From Aestuariimicrobium soli (GTDB lineage: Bacteria > Actinomycetota > Actinomycetes > Propionibacteriales > Propionibacteriaceae), in NCBI RefSeq assembly GCF_051192575.1, contig NZ_JBPJSQ010000011.1, positions 186,001-250,000 of the forward strand: 64,000 nucleotides of DNA. Direction: 5' to 3'. The notes below the pieces were generated by a model that had not been told where the DNA came from, searched no databases, and saw only the letters and a list, made by a program, of their open reading frames with translations. Position numbers and translations under genes: made by a program. This document shows, piece by piece, positions 42,566-51,047 of this stretch (the stretch's first letter is position 1; the number at the start of each line of letters is the position of its first letter).

Positions 42566-44032
42566 TCAGGCGGTGACGGCCGCGCGCAGGGCCGCGCCCA
42601 GGTCAGCGTCGACGGATCCCCAGTATCCGAAGAAGTTCTCCAGCACGGTGTCGTGGGCGATCGCCTTGCCCTGGCCGGTCAGCGTCTCGAGGAAGCGCGC
42701 ACGCTGCGCGTCGTCGAAGACCTCGCGGTACAGGGTGCCGGGCTGGCCGAAGTCGTCGTCCTCGGCGTGCAGCTCGTAGGCAGAACGGACGAGCTCGCCG
42801 TCGGCCTCGAAGGAGGTCTCGACGGCACCGGTCTGGTCGGACCACGTGTCACCGAACGAGTTCGGGGCGTAGACCGAGGCCGCACCGCGGTGCTCGACAG
42901 TCATGTTGCCCTCGAAGGAGTACGAGTGCACCTCGGTGATGGGCTTGTTGACCGGCAACTGCTGGAAGTTGGTGCCGATGCGGTAGCGCTGCGCGTCGGC
43001 GTAGGCGAAGTTGCGGCCCAGCAGCATCTTGTCGGGGCTCATGCCCATGCCCGGCACCATGTTCGCCGGCGAGAACGCGGCCTGCTCGATCTGCGCGAAG
43101 AAGTTGGTCGGGTTCTCCTTCAGGGTGAGCGTGCCCACCTTGATGCGCGGGTAGTCGGCCTTCGACCATGTCTTGGTCAGGTCGAACGGGTTGAATCGGT
43201 AGGTCTTCGCGTCGTCGTAGGGCATCACCTGCACGTACAGGTCCCACTTCGGGAAGTCGCCGTTCTTGATGGCCTCGAACAGGTCCTGCCGGTGATGCTC
43301 GGCGTTCGAGCCGGCCAGGGCCTCGGCCTCGTCCGCCGACAGGTTCTCGACGCCCTGCTGGCTCATGAAGTGGTACTTGACCCAGAACTTCTCGCCGGCG
43401 GCGTTGACCCACATGTAGGTGTGCGAGCCGTAGCCGTTCATGTGGCGCCACGAGGTCGGCAGGCCGCGATCGCCCATCACGTAGGTGACCTGGTGGGCCG
43501 ACTCGGGGTTGAGGGTCCAGAAGTCCCACTGCATGGTCGCGTCGCGCAGGCCCGAGTCGGGCAGGCGCTTCTGCGAGCGAATGAAGTGGGGGAACTTCAT
43601 GGGGTCGCGCAGGAAGAAGACGGGAGTGTTGTTGCCCACCAGGTCGAAGTTGCCCTCAGTGGTGTAGAACTTCAGCGCGAAGCCGCGCACGTCGCGCCAG
43701 GTGTCGGGGGAACCGAGCTCGCCGGCGACCGTCGAGAAGCGCTGCAGCACCCGGGTCTTGGTGCCGGGCTGGAAGAGGGCGGCCTTGGTGTAGGCGGTGA
43801 CGTCTTCGGTGGTCTCGAACTCGCCGAAGGCGCCGGCGCCCTTGGCGTGCGGACGACGCTCGGGCACGTTCATGCGGTTGAAGTGCTGCAGGGTCTCGAT
43901 CAGGTGGTGGTCGTGCAGCACGATCGGGCCGTTGGCGCCGACGGTGAGCGAGTTGCGGTCGCTGACGGCGGGAATGCCGGCCTGAGTGGTGGATGCGTTC
44001 TGGGTGGATTCACTCTGGGTGGATTCGGTCAT
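42566..44032 (-). CDS. katA: Monofunctional heme catalase
   Basis: 488 aa, small-subunit clade length. Disproportionates H2O2. Active-site His in 'PERRPHAKGAGAFGEFE' (~54-70), 'RFSTVAGELGSPDTWRDVRG' (~91-110), distal Asn in 'FFLRDPMKFPHFIRSQKR' neighbourhood (~131-148) and heme-ligand Tyr in 'RNFAYADAQRYRIGTNF' (~335-351). The N-terminal ~20 residues are Ser/Thr/Gln-rich. Its ATG overlaps the stop of the Fur-family gene (ATGA), so it is co-transcribed with its probable regulator. Confidence 0.95.
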   Translation of the reverse strand: MTESTQSESTQNASTTQAGIPAVSDRNSLTVGANGPIVLHDHHLIETLQHFNRMNVPERRPHAKGAGAFGEFETTEDVTAYTKAALFQPGTKTRVLQRFSTVAGELGSPDTWRDVRGFALKFYTTEGNFDLVGNNTPVFFLRDPMKFPHFIRSQKRLPDSGLRDATMQWDFWTLNPESAHQVTYVMGDRGLPTSWRHMNGYGSHTYMWVNAAGEKFWVKYHFMSQQGVENLSADEAEALAGSNAEHHRQDLFEAIKNGDFPKWDLYVQVMPYDDAKTYRFNPFDLTKTWSKADYPRIKVGTLTLKENPTNFFAQIEQAAFSPANMVPGMGMSPDKMLLGRNFAYADAQRYRIGTNFQQLPVNKPITEVHSYSFEGNMTVEHRGAASVYAPNSFGDTWSDQTGAVETSFEADGELVRSAYELHAEDDDFGQPGTLYREVFDDAQRARFLETLTGQGKAIAHDTVLENFFGYWGSVDADLGAALRAAVTA

Positions 44033-44475
44033 GCTTCTCCTAATTCTCCCTGGGGGGCGGTCTGGCAGTCGGTGCACAGACCTCGGTACAACACCTCGGC
44101 CACCCTGATGGTCATGCCGAAGTCGTCTGGGGGGGTGATGCACGGCACCTCGGTGCCGGCGCAGGGCACGTCGACGACCCGTCCGCACGCCGAGCAGACG
44201 GCGTGGTGGTGGTTGTCGTGACGCTCAAGTTCGTAACGGGCGGGCTGCCCGGGCAGGTCGAGTCGACGGACGAGCCCCGCCCTGGTCAGGTCGCCCACGA
44301 TCAGGAAGGCGGCCTGACGACTGACGCCGGCCTCGGCGCACAGCCCCACGAGCTCGTCGGCCGTGACGTGCTGGTGCTCGGCGAGAGCATCGACGGCGGC
44401 CACCCGCTGCTTGGTGACGCGCAGCCCCGCGTGCTGCAGCACGGCTGCGGCGTCGGCGAGGGGTGCGGTGGTCAT
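44029..44475 (-). CDS. Fur-family regulator (PerR/CatR-like) of the catalase
   Basis: 148 aa. Winged helix then metal-binding domain: 'LRVTKQRVAAVDALAEHQHV' (~18-37), 'RYELERHDNHHHAVCSACGR' (~79-98) and 'CTDCQTAP' (~133-140), giving two CxxC pairs for structural zinc and a His cluster for the sensing metal. Overlap with katA and the 19-bp operator over its own promoter indicate a peroxide-sensing, autoregulated repressor. Confidence 0.88.
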   Translation of the reverse strand: MTTAPLADAAAVLQHAGLRVTKQRVAAVDALAEHQHVTADELVGLCAEAGVSRQAAFLIVGDLTRAGLVRRLDLPGQPARYELERHDNHHHAVCSACGRVVDVPCAGTEVPCITPPDDFGMTIRVAEVLYRGLCTDCQTAPQGELGEA

Positions 44476-44481
44476 GCCACC

Positions 44482-44487
44482 AGCCTA
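44482..44487 (-). promoter_or_regulatory. -10 box of the Fur-katA operon
   Basis: TAGGCT on the minus strand, 6 nt before the regulator ATG (leaderless). With a 17-bp spacer the -35 would fall at 44505-44510 inside the operator. Confidence 0.6.
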
Positions 44488-44491
44488 GCTG

Positions 44492-44510
44492 TTTTGGACT
44501 TAGTCCAAAA
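44492..44510. promoter_or_regulatory. Fur/PerR-type operator
   Basis: TTTTGGACTTAGTCCAAAA, a perfect 9-1-9 palindrome covering the spacer and presumed -35 of the Fur-katA promoter; it lies 7 bp from the end of pyrC. Confidence 0.85.
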
Positions 44511-44517
44511 GACTCGC

Positions 44518-45789
44518 TCAGATCTCCAGACCGTAGGTCGGCCGACCTCGCCAGAACGTGGCCACGACCGGATCGGGGAGCGATCGTCCGTGGTAAGGGT
44601 TGTTGCGCCCCAGCGACAGGGACCGCTCCCGGTCGACCACTGAGCGGCGGCTGGGGTCAACCAGCACGAACGAGGCCGGCTGCGGGGCGAGCGAACCGAT
44701 CCGGGCCGGCGTGAGACTCATGCGATCGGCCACCTGCGCCCAGGTGAGGCGTCCGGTCTCGACCATGGTCTCGACGACCACCGCGAGGGCCTGCTCGATG
44801 GCGATCATGCCGGGCTTTGCCTCGGGGAAGGGCTTGGCCTTGTCGGCTGTCTTGTGTGGGGCATGGTCGGTGGCGACCGCGTCGATGGTGCCGTCGGCCA
44901 GGGCCTGGCGCACCGCCTCGACGTCGTCGCACGATCGCAGCGGCGGATTCACCTTGTAGGTGGTGTCACCGGCCCCGTCGACGAACGACCGGTGCAGGTC
45001 GTCGACCGACAAAGCCAGATGGTGGGGCATCACCTCGGCGGTCACCCGTACCCCCCGCGCCTTCGCCCAACGGAGCACCTCGACCCCCTCGGCGGTCGAC
45101 ACGTGACACAGGTGCAGCCGCGCGCCGAGGTAGCCGGCCACCTGCACGTCGCGCGCGATGATCACCGACTCGGCGATGGTCGGCCAGCCCTCGAGTCCCA
45201 GTTCCCGGCTCACCTCACCCTCGTGGCAGCAGGCGGACGACCCGGCCAGGCTCGGGTCCTGGCAGTGTTCGGCCAGCACCGCGTCGAAGGGCAGCAGCGC
45301 CTCCATGGCCGCCCGGACGAGCCCGGCCGTGGGCACGGAGTAGCCGTCGTCGGAGAACACCCGCACCCCCGCCGCCAGCAGGGAGTCGAGATCGGCCAGC
45401 TGCTGGCCCGCCAACCCCGCCGTGACGGCGCCGATCGGCACCACCTCGGTGCTGGCCTCGCGGGCCAACCCGTGCAGGGTGGCGACGCGCTCGCCGGTGT
45501 CGGTGACCGGTGAGGTGTTGGCCATGGCAAAGGTGGCGGTGTAGCCACCGCGGGCGGCCGCGGCGGTGCCGGTGGCGATGGTCTCGGCCTCGGTCTGGCC
45601 CGGCTCGCGCAGGTGGGTGTGCAGGTCGACCAACCCCGGCAGCACGATCAGGCCGTCGGCGTCGACCACCCTCGCTCCCGGGGCGGGCTCGTCGACGAGG
45701 TGCCCGTCGGCCAGGTGCAGATCGCCTCGGGTTCCGTCGGGGCGCGTGACCCCGGTGACAGTCCAGGCGGTGGGTGCCGGGGGCGTCAT
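44518..45789 (-). CDS. pyrC: Dihydroorotase
   Basis: 423 aa, class I dihydroorotase of pyrimidine synthesis. Metal ligands visible in 'DLHTHLREPGQTEAE' (~50-64), 'AEHCQDPSLAG' (~173-183), 'HLCHVSTAEGVEVLR' (~226-240) and 'DAVATDHAPHKTADK' (~294-308). ATG 45789 overlaps the pyrB stop (TGATG), giving the usual pyrB-pyrC order. Confidence 0.95.
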   Translation of the reverse strand: MTPPAPTAWTVTGVTRPDGTRGDLHLADGHLVDEPAPGARVVDADGLIVLPGLVDLHTHLREPGQTEAETIATGTAAAARGGYTATFAMANTSPVTDTGERVATLHGLAREASTEVVPIGAVTAGLAGQQLADLDSLLAAGVRVFSDDGYSVPTAGLVRAAMEALLPFDAVLAEHCQDPSLAGSSACCHEGEVSRELGLEGWPTIAESVIIARDVQVAGYLGARLHLCHVSTAEGVEVLRWAKARGVRVTAEVMPHHLALSVDDLHRSFVDGAGDTTYKVNPPLRSCDDVEAVRQALADGTIDAVATDHAPHKTADKAKPFPEAKPGMIAIEQALAVVVETMVETGRLTWAQVADRMSLTPARIGSLAPQPASFVLVDPSRRSVVDRERSLSLGRNNPYHGRSLPDPVVATFWRGRPTYGLEI

Positions 45790-46847
45790 CACGCCTCCCA
45801 GCGCAACGTCGCGTCCCACGGGCGCTGCTTGGTGGTCACCTTCACCATCTCGGGGGAGCAGCCCAACGCCGTCAGGAAGATCGCCATGCGCACGTTCACG
45901 CCGTTGTCGGTCTGGTGGAAGATCGCCAGGCCCGGCAGGTCGTCCACGTCGTCGGAGAGGTCGTAGGCGTCGTGGCGGGCATCGCGGGGGAGCGGATGCA
46001 TGATCACGATGTCGAGGGCACCGGCCTCGGTGAGCACGGAGCGGTCGATCAGGTTGCCCTGGATCGAGGCGGGCACCTCACCGGTGATGCGCTCGCGCTG
46101 CACGCGGGTGGTGTAGACCGCGTCGGCGCCACGCAGGGCCTCGACGACGGTGTCGCAGACTGTCAGGCGGTGCCCGGCCTCAGTGAGGTGGCGGGCGGTC
46201 TCGTCGGGCAGCTCCAGGCTCTCGGGGGCGAACACGCGCACCGAGACGTCGCGGTAGACCGTGATCAGCTTGAGCAGGGAGTGCACGGTTCGTCCGTGGC
46301 GAAGGTCACCGACGACGGCCAGCGTCGAACCGTCGACGGTGCCGCCGCGCCGGGCCAGCTCCTTCTCGAGGGTGTAGAGGTCGAGCAGGGCCTGACTGGG
46401 GTGCTCGCCCGCGCCGTCGCCGGCATTGATGACGGGGACGACGCTGGCGGCCGCGAACTGGGCGACCGAGCCCTCGTCGGGGTGGCGCACCACCAGCACG
46501 TCGGAGTAGCCCGAGACCACGCGGGAGGTGTCTTCGATCGACTCGCCCTTGGCCATCGACGAGAAGGTGAAGCCGGTGGTGGTGGTGACCTCGCCGCCGA
46601 GCCTGAGGAAGGCTGATTCGAACGAGAGCCGGGTGCGGGTGGAGGGCTCGAAGAACAGGCTGCCCAGCACGGCTCCGTCGAGCACCGTGCAGACCTGCTG
46701 CCCGCCCGGCACCTGCCGCTGCGCGATCGGGGCGACCGTGTCGGCCAGGGCGAACAGGTCGTCCAACCCCTCGCGGTCGAACTGAGAGACGCTCAGCAGG
46801 TGCTTGCCCTTGCCGAATCGGGGCAGGGAACTCGAGGGGAGGGTCAC
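45789..46847 (-). CDS. pyrB: Aspartate carbamoyltransferase catalytic subunit
   Basis: 352 aa, longer than the ~310 aa norm; the extra length comes mostly from the N-terminus and a 240s-like insertion. Carbamoyl-phosphate site 'FFEPSTRTRLSFESAFLRLG' (~65-84), 'NAGDGAGEHPSQALLDLYTL' (~140-159), 'MHPLPRDARHDAYDL' (~294-308). No pyrI regulatory gene is adjacent. GTG start with a TAGGTT -10 box 7 nt upstream, so probably leaderless; no PyrR attenuator is visible. Confidence 0.95.
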   Translation of the reverse strand: MTLPSSSLPRFGKGKHLLSVSQFDREGLDDLFALADTVAPIAQRQVPGGQQVCTVLDGAVLGSLFFEPSTRTRLSFESAFLRLGGEVTTTTGFTFSSMAKGESIEDTSRVVSGYSDVLVVRHPDEGSVAQFAAASVVPVINAGDGAGEHPSQALLDLYTLEKELARRGGTVDGSTLAVVGDLRHGRTVHSLLKLITVYRDVSVRVFAPESLELPDETARHLTEAGHRLTVCDTVVEALRGADAVYTTRVQRERITGEVPASIQGNLIDRSVLTEAGALDIVIMHPLPRDARHDAYDLSDDVDDLPGLAIFHQTDNGVNVRMAIFLTALGCSPEMVKVTTKQRPWDATLRWEA

Positions 46848-46854
46848 GGCTGCG

Positions 46855-46860
46855 AACCTA
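46855..46860 (-). promoter_or_regulatory. -10 box of pyrB-pyrC
   Basis: TAGGTT on the minus strand, 7 nt before the pyrB GTG. Confidence 0.5.
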
Positions 46861-46878
46861 CCAAAGCGGCTCAGGCAG

Positions 46879-46884
46879 TAGGGT
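46879..46884 (+). promoter_or_regulatory. -10 box of the small membrane protein gene
   Basis: TAGGGT, 7 nt before ATG 46892; divergent from the pyrB box 18 bp away. Confidence 0.5.
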
Positions 46885-46891
46885 GTGGCCC

Positions 46892-47131
46892 ATGATCTTC
46901 CTGCGCGTGCTGCCCGGCTGGCCGGAGCCCACTCCCGTGTCTGACCTGCACCTGATCGCCCTGGTCATCCTGGGCCCGCTCGCCTTCGGTCTGGTGATCT
47001 CCGCGATCGCGTGGGCGCCCCGCATGATGAAGCGCAACCGCGCCGAGGCGGTGGCCGACGGCCTCGACGATCCCGCTCCCGAGATCGACGAGGCGCCCGT
47101 CGGCGCTCGCCGCGCCGAACTCACCAGCTGA
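46892..47131 (+). CDS. Small single-pass membrane protein
   Basis: 79 aa. One hydrophobic helix ('LIALVILGPLAFGLVISAIA', ~21-40) followed by a positive patch (RMMKRNRAE) and an acidic Ala/Pro-rich tail. Not recognised as a named family; such proteins often sit near aminopeptidase N in related actinobacteria. Start ATG 46892 is supported by the -10 box 7 nt upstream. Converges with pepN. Confidence 0.6.
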   Translation: MIFLRVLPGWPEPTPVSDLHLIALVILGPLAFGLVISAIAWAPRMMKRNRAEAVADGLDDPAPEIDEAPVGARRAELTS

Positions 47132-47137
47132 CGCTGC

Positions 47138-49708
47138 TCACTCGCTGAGGGCCTGCACCCTCAACGCGCGAGCGGCCGCGTCGCGACGCTCCGTCACGGT
47201 GCGCTTGACCTGATCGGAGGGGTCGGACGTGGCCAGCCACTCGTCCACCCGCTGCACCCAGGCCTCGTCCCCGTCGATGGGGAACAGCCACGTGAGCGCG
47301 GTCTGGGTCGAGGCGTGGCCGCGGTCGTGCCAGCCGTTGACTCCCTTGCTGATGTCGGTGCACAGCTCCAGGTACTTCTCGTAGTAGGGGGCCAGCACCT
47401 CGTCCTGGTCGTACTGCCCGAAGTTGGCCGCCAGGGTGCGGTGGGTGCCGTTGGGAATCGACGGCTCGTTGACGGCCCGCTCCCATGCGGCGGCCTTGGC
47501 ATCGGCCGTCGGCTGCGCGGCGCGGGCGCCCGCCGCGAACTCTGAACCCTGAATGGTCTTGTCGCGCTCCTGCTCGGCCGCGATCTCGGCCTCGCCGATG
47601 GCGCCCATGCGGGCCAGCGAGGTGACGATCTTCCAGCGCATGTCGGTGTCGACCTCGAGCCCGGCGGGCACCTCCTCACCCTCGAGCCAGCCCTTGATGA
47701 GTTCACTGCCAGCCTGGGTGTGCACGGAGGCGATCAGGGCATTGGCGAAGGCCAGCTGGTGGTCCGACCCGGGCTCGGCCTGCTTGAGCAGACCGGCGAG
47801 GTCGGCGACCAGGGTGGCCCGGGCGGCCTCGCGACCGGCGGGGGCGGTGTACCCGGTGGCGGCCAGCTGCGCCTGCCGCAACAGTGAACCGACGGCGGTG
47901 AGGTCGGTCTCGCGGCCCACACCCAAGCCGACGAGGGCCACGTAGTCGGCGGCCTTCATCTCGGCGTCACGGGTCATGTCCCAGGCCGCACCCCAGATGA
48001 GGGCGCGGGCGAGGTCGTCGTCCAGCACGTCGATCTGGCCGACGGCGGTCGCGAGCGAACGCTCGTCCAGACGCACCTTGGCGTAGGTGAGGTCGCGGTC
48101 GTTCAGCAGCACCAGGTCGGGCTGCTTGACGCCGATCAGGGCGTCGACGCTGGTGCGCTCGCCGGTGATGTCGAGCTCGATGGAGTCGCGGCGGCTCAGT
48201 GCGCCGTCCGCGGAGTCGAACAGGCCGACGGCGAGCCGGTGGGTGCGCAGGGTCGGCCACTCGTCCGGGGCGGTCTGCACGATCTCGAAGCGGGTGAACG
48301 CACCCGACTCGTCGGTGTCGAAGTCGGGGCGCAGCGTGTTGACCCCGGCCTTCTCGAGCCATTCGCCGGCGAACCAGCTGAGGTCGCGGCCGGAGGCCTG
48401 CTCGAGGGCACCCAGCAGGTCGCCCAGCTCGGTGTTGCCGAACGCGTGGGCCTTGAAGTAGGCCCGCACGCCGGCGATGAAGTCGTCCTCACCGACGAAG
48501 CTGACCAACTGCTTCAGGGTCGAGGCGCCCTTGGCGTAGGTGATGCCGTCGAAGTTCTGCTCGACCGTCTCGAGGTCGATCATGTCGGCCGCGATCGGGT
48601 GGGTGGTGGGCAGCTGGTCCTGGGTGTAGGCCCAGCCCTTGCGGGCGTTGGCGAAGCTCACCCACGGGTCGACGCCGCCGTGCTTGGCGACGATCTTCGA
48701 CTGGCAGTAGTGCGAGGCCCATTCGGCGAACGACTCGTTCAGCCACAGGTCGTCCCACCACTTCATGGTGACCAGGTCGCCGAACCACATGTGCGCCAGC
48801 TCGTGCAGGATCGTGTTGTCGCGGCCCTCGTACGAAGCGGCGGTCACGCGCGAGCGGAACAGGTACTCGTCGCGGATGGTGACGCAGCCGGCGTTCTCCA
48901 TGGCGCCGGCGTTGAACTCGGGCACGAAGGCCTGGTCGTAGGTGCCGAAGGCGTAGGGGTGGTCGAAGGCGGCCTCGAAGACCTCGAACCCACGCTTGGT
49001 GGTGGTGAAGATGCGCTCGGCGTCGAGGGAGTCCTTGACCGACTGGCGACACAGGATCGAGGCGGGCACGTCACCGGAGGTGGAGGTGATGGTGTCGCGC
49101 ACGACGTGGAAGTCACCGGCCACGATGGCGGTGATGTAGGTGCTCATCGGGGGAGTGGGGTCGAAGATCCACTGACCCACGCCCTCCTCGACGTGCTCGG
49201 GCTCGACGGCCGGGGCGTTCGAGATCACCACCCAGTGGTCGGGGGCGGTCACGGTCAGCTGGAAGGTGGCCTTGAGGTCGGGCTGCTCGAAGCAGGCGTA
49301 GACGCGGCGGGCGTCGGCGATCTCGAGCTGGGTGTAGAGGTAGACCAGACCATCGGCCGGGTCGACGAACTTGTGCAGCCCCTCGCCGGTGTGGCTGTAG
49401 CGGCAGGTCGCCACGATGGTGAGCTCGTGGTCACCCGCCGAGGCCTGCAGCGGGTAGCGGTGATCGGCGAAGGCCGCCGGGTCGAGGTGCTCGCCGTCGA
49501 GCTCGACCGAGATCACCCGATCGGCGATCAGATCGATGTGGGTGGGCTCGCCCGTCGAGGTGAAGGTCACCGTCGACGACGAGATGAAGGTGTCCGGGTC
49601 GGTCACGTCGCGACCGGTGAGGTCGACGAGCACGCGGTAGGCGTGGGTGGACACCACGGACGACCGCTGCTGTGCGGTCGCGCGGGTCATGTTGGCGGGG
49701 TTCGACAC
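47138..49708 (-). CDS. pepN: Aminopeptidase N (M1 family)
   Basis: 856 aa. Zinc metallopeptidase removing N-terminal residues from peptides in the cytosol. Exopeptidase motif GAMEN at 268-272, HELAH at 302-306 with the third ligand Glu at 325 in 'WLNESFAEW'. C-terminal ERAP1-like helical domain (~540-850). GTG start at 49708 is supported by a GGAGGA ribosome site 5 nt upstream. Confidence 0.95.
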   Translation of the reverse strand: MSNPANMTRATAQQRSSVVSTHAYRVLVDLTGRDVTDPDTFISSSTVTFTSTGEPTHIDLIADRVISVELDGEHLDPAAFADHRYPLQASAGDHELTIVATCRYSHTGEGLHKFVDPADGLVYLYTQLEIADARRVYACFEQPDLKATFQLTVTAPDHWVVISNAPAVEPEHVEEGVGQWIFDPTPPMSTYITAIVAGDFHVVRDTITSTSGDVPASILCRQSVKDSLDAERIFTTTKRGFEVFEAAFDHPYAFGTYDQAFVPEFNAGAMENAGCVTIRDEYLFRSRVTAASYEGRDNTILHELAHMWFGDLVTMKWWDDLWLNESFAEWASHYCQSKIVAKHGGVDPWVSFANARKGWAYTQDQLPTTHPIAADMIDLETVEQNFDGITYAKGASTLKQLVSFVGEDDFIAGVRAYFKAHAFGNTELGDLLGALEQASGRDLSWFAGEWLEKAGVNTLRPDFDTDESGAFTRFEIVQTAPDEWPTLRTHRLAVGLFDSADGALSRRDSIELDITGERTSVDALIGVKQPDLVLLNDRDLTYAKVRLDERSLATAVGQIDVLDDDLARALIWGAAWDMTRDAEMKAADYVALVGLGVGRETDLTAVGSLLRQAQLAATGYTAPAGREAARATLVADLAGLLKQAEPGSDHQLAFANALIASVHTQAGSELIKGWLEGEEVPAGLEVDTDMRWKIVTSLARMGAIGEAEIAAEQERDKTIQGSEFAAGARAAQPTADAKAAAWERAVNEPSIPNGTHRTLAANFGQYDQDEVLAPYYEKYLELCTDISKGVNGWHDRGHASTQTALTWLFPIDGDEAWVQRVDEWLATSDPSDQVKRTVTERRDAAARALRVQALSE

Positions 49709-49821
49709 GAGATCCTCCGAGAATGCTGGATGTTCTCGTCGAGACTAGCGACTTCGCGGCCGACGACATGCCGTCAGCTGAACCCCTTGCGCCGGTGGCG
49801 GAATGCGGTTTGGCTGGTGCC

Positions 49822-50424
49822 ATGACGACGAATGTGGACATGTACTTCGATCCGATGTGCCCGTGGGCCTGGATGACTTCGCGCTGGCTGCTCGAGGTCG
49901 AGAAGGTGCGCGACGTGAAAACGACCTTCAAGGTGATGAGCCTGTCGGTGCTCAATGAGGGACGAGACCTCGACCCGGGCTACCTCGAACACATGAAGGA
50001 GGGGTGGATCGGGGTGCGTGCGGCGATCGGCGTGCAGGAGCTGCACGGGCAGGACAAGGTGCGCGAGTTCTACACCGCCCTGGGCACCCGCTACCACCTG
50101 GGCAAGGAGCCCAAGACCGTCGAGACGGTGCGCGCCGCGCTGGCCGAGGTGGGCGCCGACGAGTCGATCGCCGAGCGAGCCACCACCGACGAGTGGGACG
50201 ACCTGCTGCGCGAGAGCCACGCCGCCGGCATGGCGCCGGTCGGCAACGAGGTGGGCACCCCGGTTGTGCACCTCAACGGCAAGGGTCTGTTCGGTCCAGT
50301 GATCTCGCCAGCCCCCAAGGGTGAGGACGCCGGCAACCTGTTCGACGGGCTCGAGAAGGTGACCGCTTACGACGGCTTCTACGAGCTCAAGCGGACGCGG
50401 ACCGTGGGGCCGATTCTCGACTGA
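49822..50424 (+). CDS. DsbA-like mycothiol-dependent nitroreductase homologue (Rv2466c type), single active-site Cys
   Basis: 200 aa thioredoxin-fold protein. It follows the Rv2466c pattern from end to end: 'DMYFDPMCPWAWMTSRWLLE' (~6-25), 'VMSLSVLNEGRDL' (~38-50), 'GMAPVGNEVGTPVVHLNG' (~138-155), 'FGPVISPAPKGEDAG' and a final 'ELKRTRT'. Rv2466c has CPWCW at the active site; here the second Cys is Ala (CPWAW). It would therefore work as a monothiol enzyme. Mycothiol dependence is inferred from the family. Confidence 0.82.
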   Translation: MTTNVDMYFDPMCPWAWMTSRWLLEVEKVRDVKTTFKVMSLSVLNEGRDLDPGYLEHMKEGWIGVRAAIGVQELHGQDKVREFYTALGTRYHLGKEPKTVETVRAALAEVGADESIAERATTDEWDDLLRESHAAGMAPVGNEVGTPVVHLNGKGLFGPVISPAPKGEDAGNLFDGLEKVTAYDGFYELKRTRTVGPILD

Positions 50425-50977
50425 GGCCGGTGACGGCCCGCACCGTGCCGGTGGCGGCGATCGTCCAGGTGCCCAGCAGGCACAGCGTCGCCGCCACCGC
50501 CACGGCGTGCAGCCCCATCATGTGGGAGCCCATCACGTGAGAGCCCAGCGCGAGCGTGCCCACCGGGAAGGTCATCGACCACCAGGTCCGGCCGAACGGC
50601 AGGCCTCGCCGGAAGCCCTGGATGGTGCACCAGACGGCCCATGCGACCAGGGGTACGCCGATGGTGAGGGCGATGGCGGCGGCGGTGGACTGGCCCACGA
50701 TGCCCAGCGGAATCCACGCCGTGGTCGACAGTTCCAAGGGCAGTGGTTGGCGCAGCCAGTGGGGGCGATAGGCGACGACGAAGATGGCCACGCCGAGCAC
50801 CCACGCGATCACGAAGCAGGCGGCCGCGAAGACAGCACGGTCAGCCCCAGCGAGTGGCGAGTTCAGCACCGTGTGCAGCAGCACGGACAGGATGCCGGGG
50901 CCCATCACGCTCCCGAACCAGGCGGGCCCGGCCGGTGGCAGCGGGGCGGGCGTGGTGGACGGATCTGCGGGGGGCAT
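50387..50977 (-). CDS. TDT/SLAC1-family transporter, internally shortened
   Basis: 196 aa. The N-terminus ('AWFGSVMGPGILSVLL', ~18-33) and C-terminus ('RTWWSMTFPVGTLALGSHVM', ~134-153) match TehA/SLAC1 tellurite/dicarboxylate-type carriers, but the family is ~320-400 aa with ten helices. Here only about five or six helices remain, and the join lies near residue 80 ('RQPLPLELSTTAWIPLG'). This looks like an in-frame internal deletion; the product may be non-functional. Its 3' end overlaps the convergent nitroreductase homologue by 38 bp. AAGACT lies 7 nt before the ATG. Confidence 0.6.
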   Translation of the reverse strand: MPPADPSTTPAPLPPAGPAWFGSVMGPGILSVLLHTVLNSPLAGADRAVFAAACFVIAWVLGVAIFVVAYRPHWLRQPLPLELSTTAWIPLGIVGQSTAAAIALTIGVPLVAWAVWCTIQGFRRGLPFGRTWWSMTFPVGTLALGSHVMGSHMMGLHAVAVAATLCLLGTWTIAATGTVRAVTGLSRESAPRSASA

Positions 50978-51035
50978 GCGGCCCAGTCTTTCGTGGTGAG
51001 TGGGCCAATTCCAGCCCGTCGTCGGCATGGCGGCA

Positions 51036-51041
51036 TATCGT
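51036..51041 (+). promoter_or_regulatory. -10 box of the lysR gene
   Basis: TATCGT, 6 nt before the ATG at 51048; divergent from the TDT transporter gene. Confidence 0.5.
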
Positions 51042-51047
51042 GTGGGC

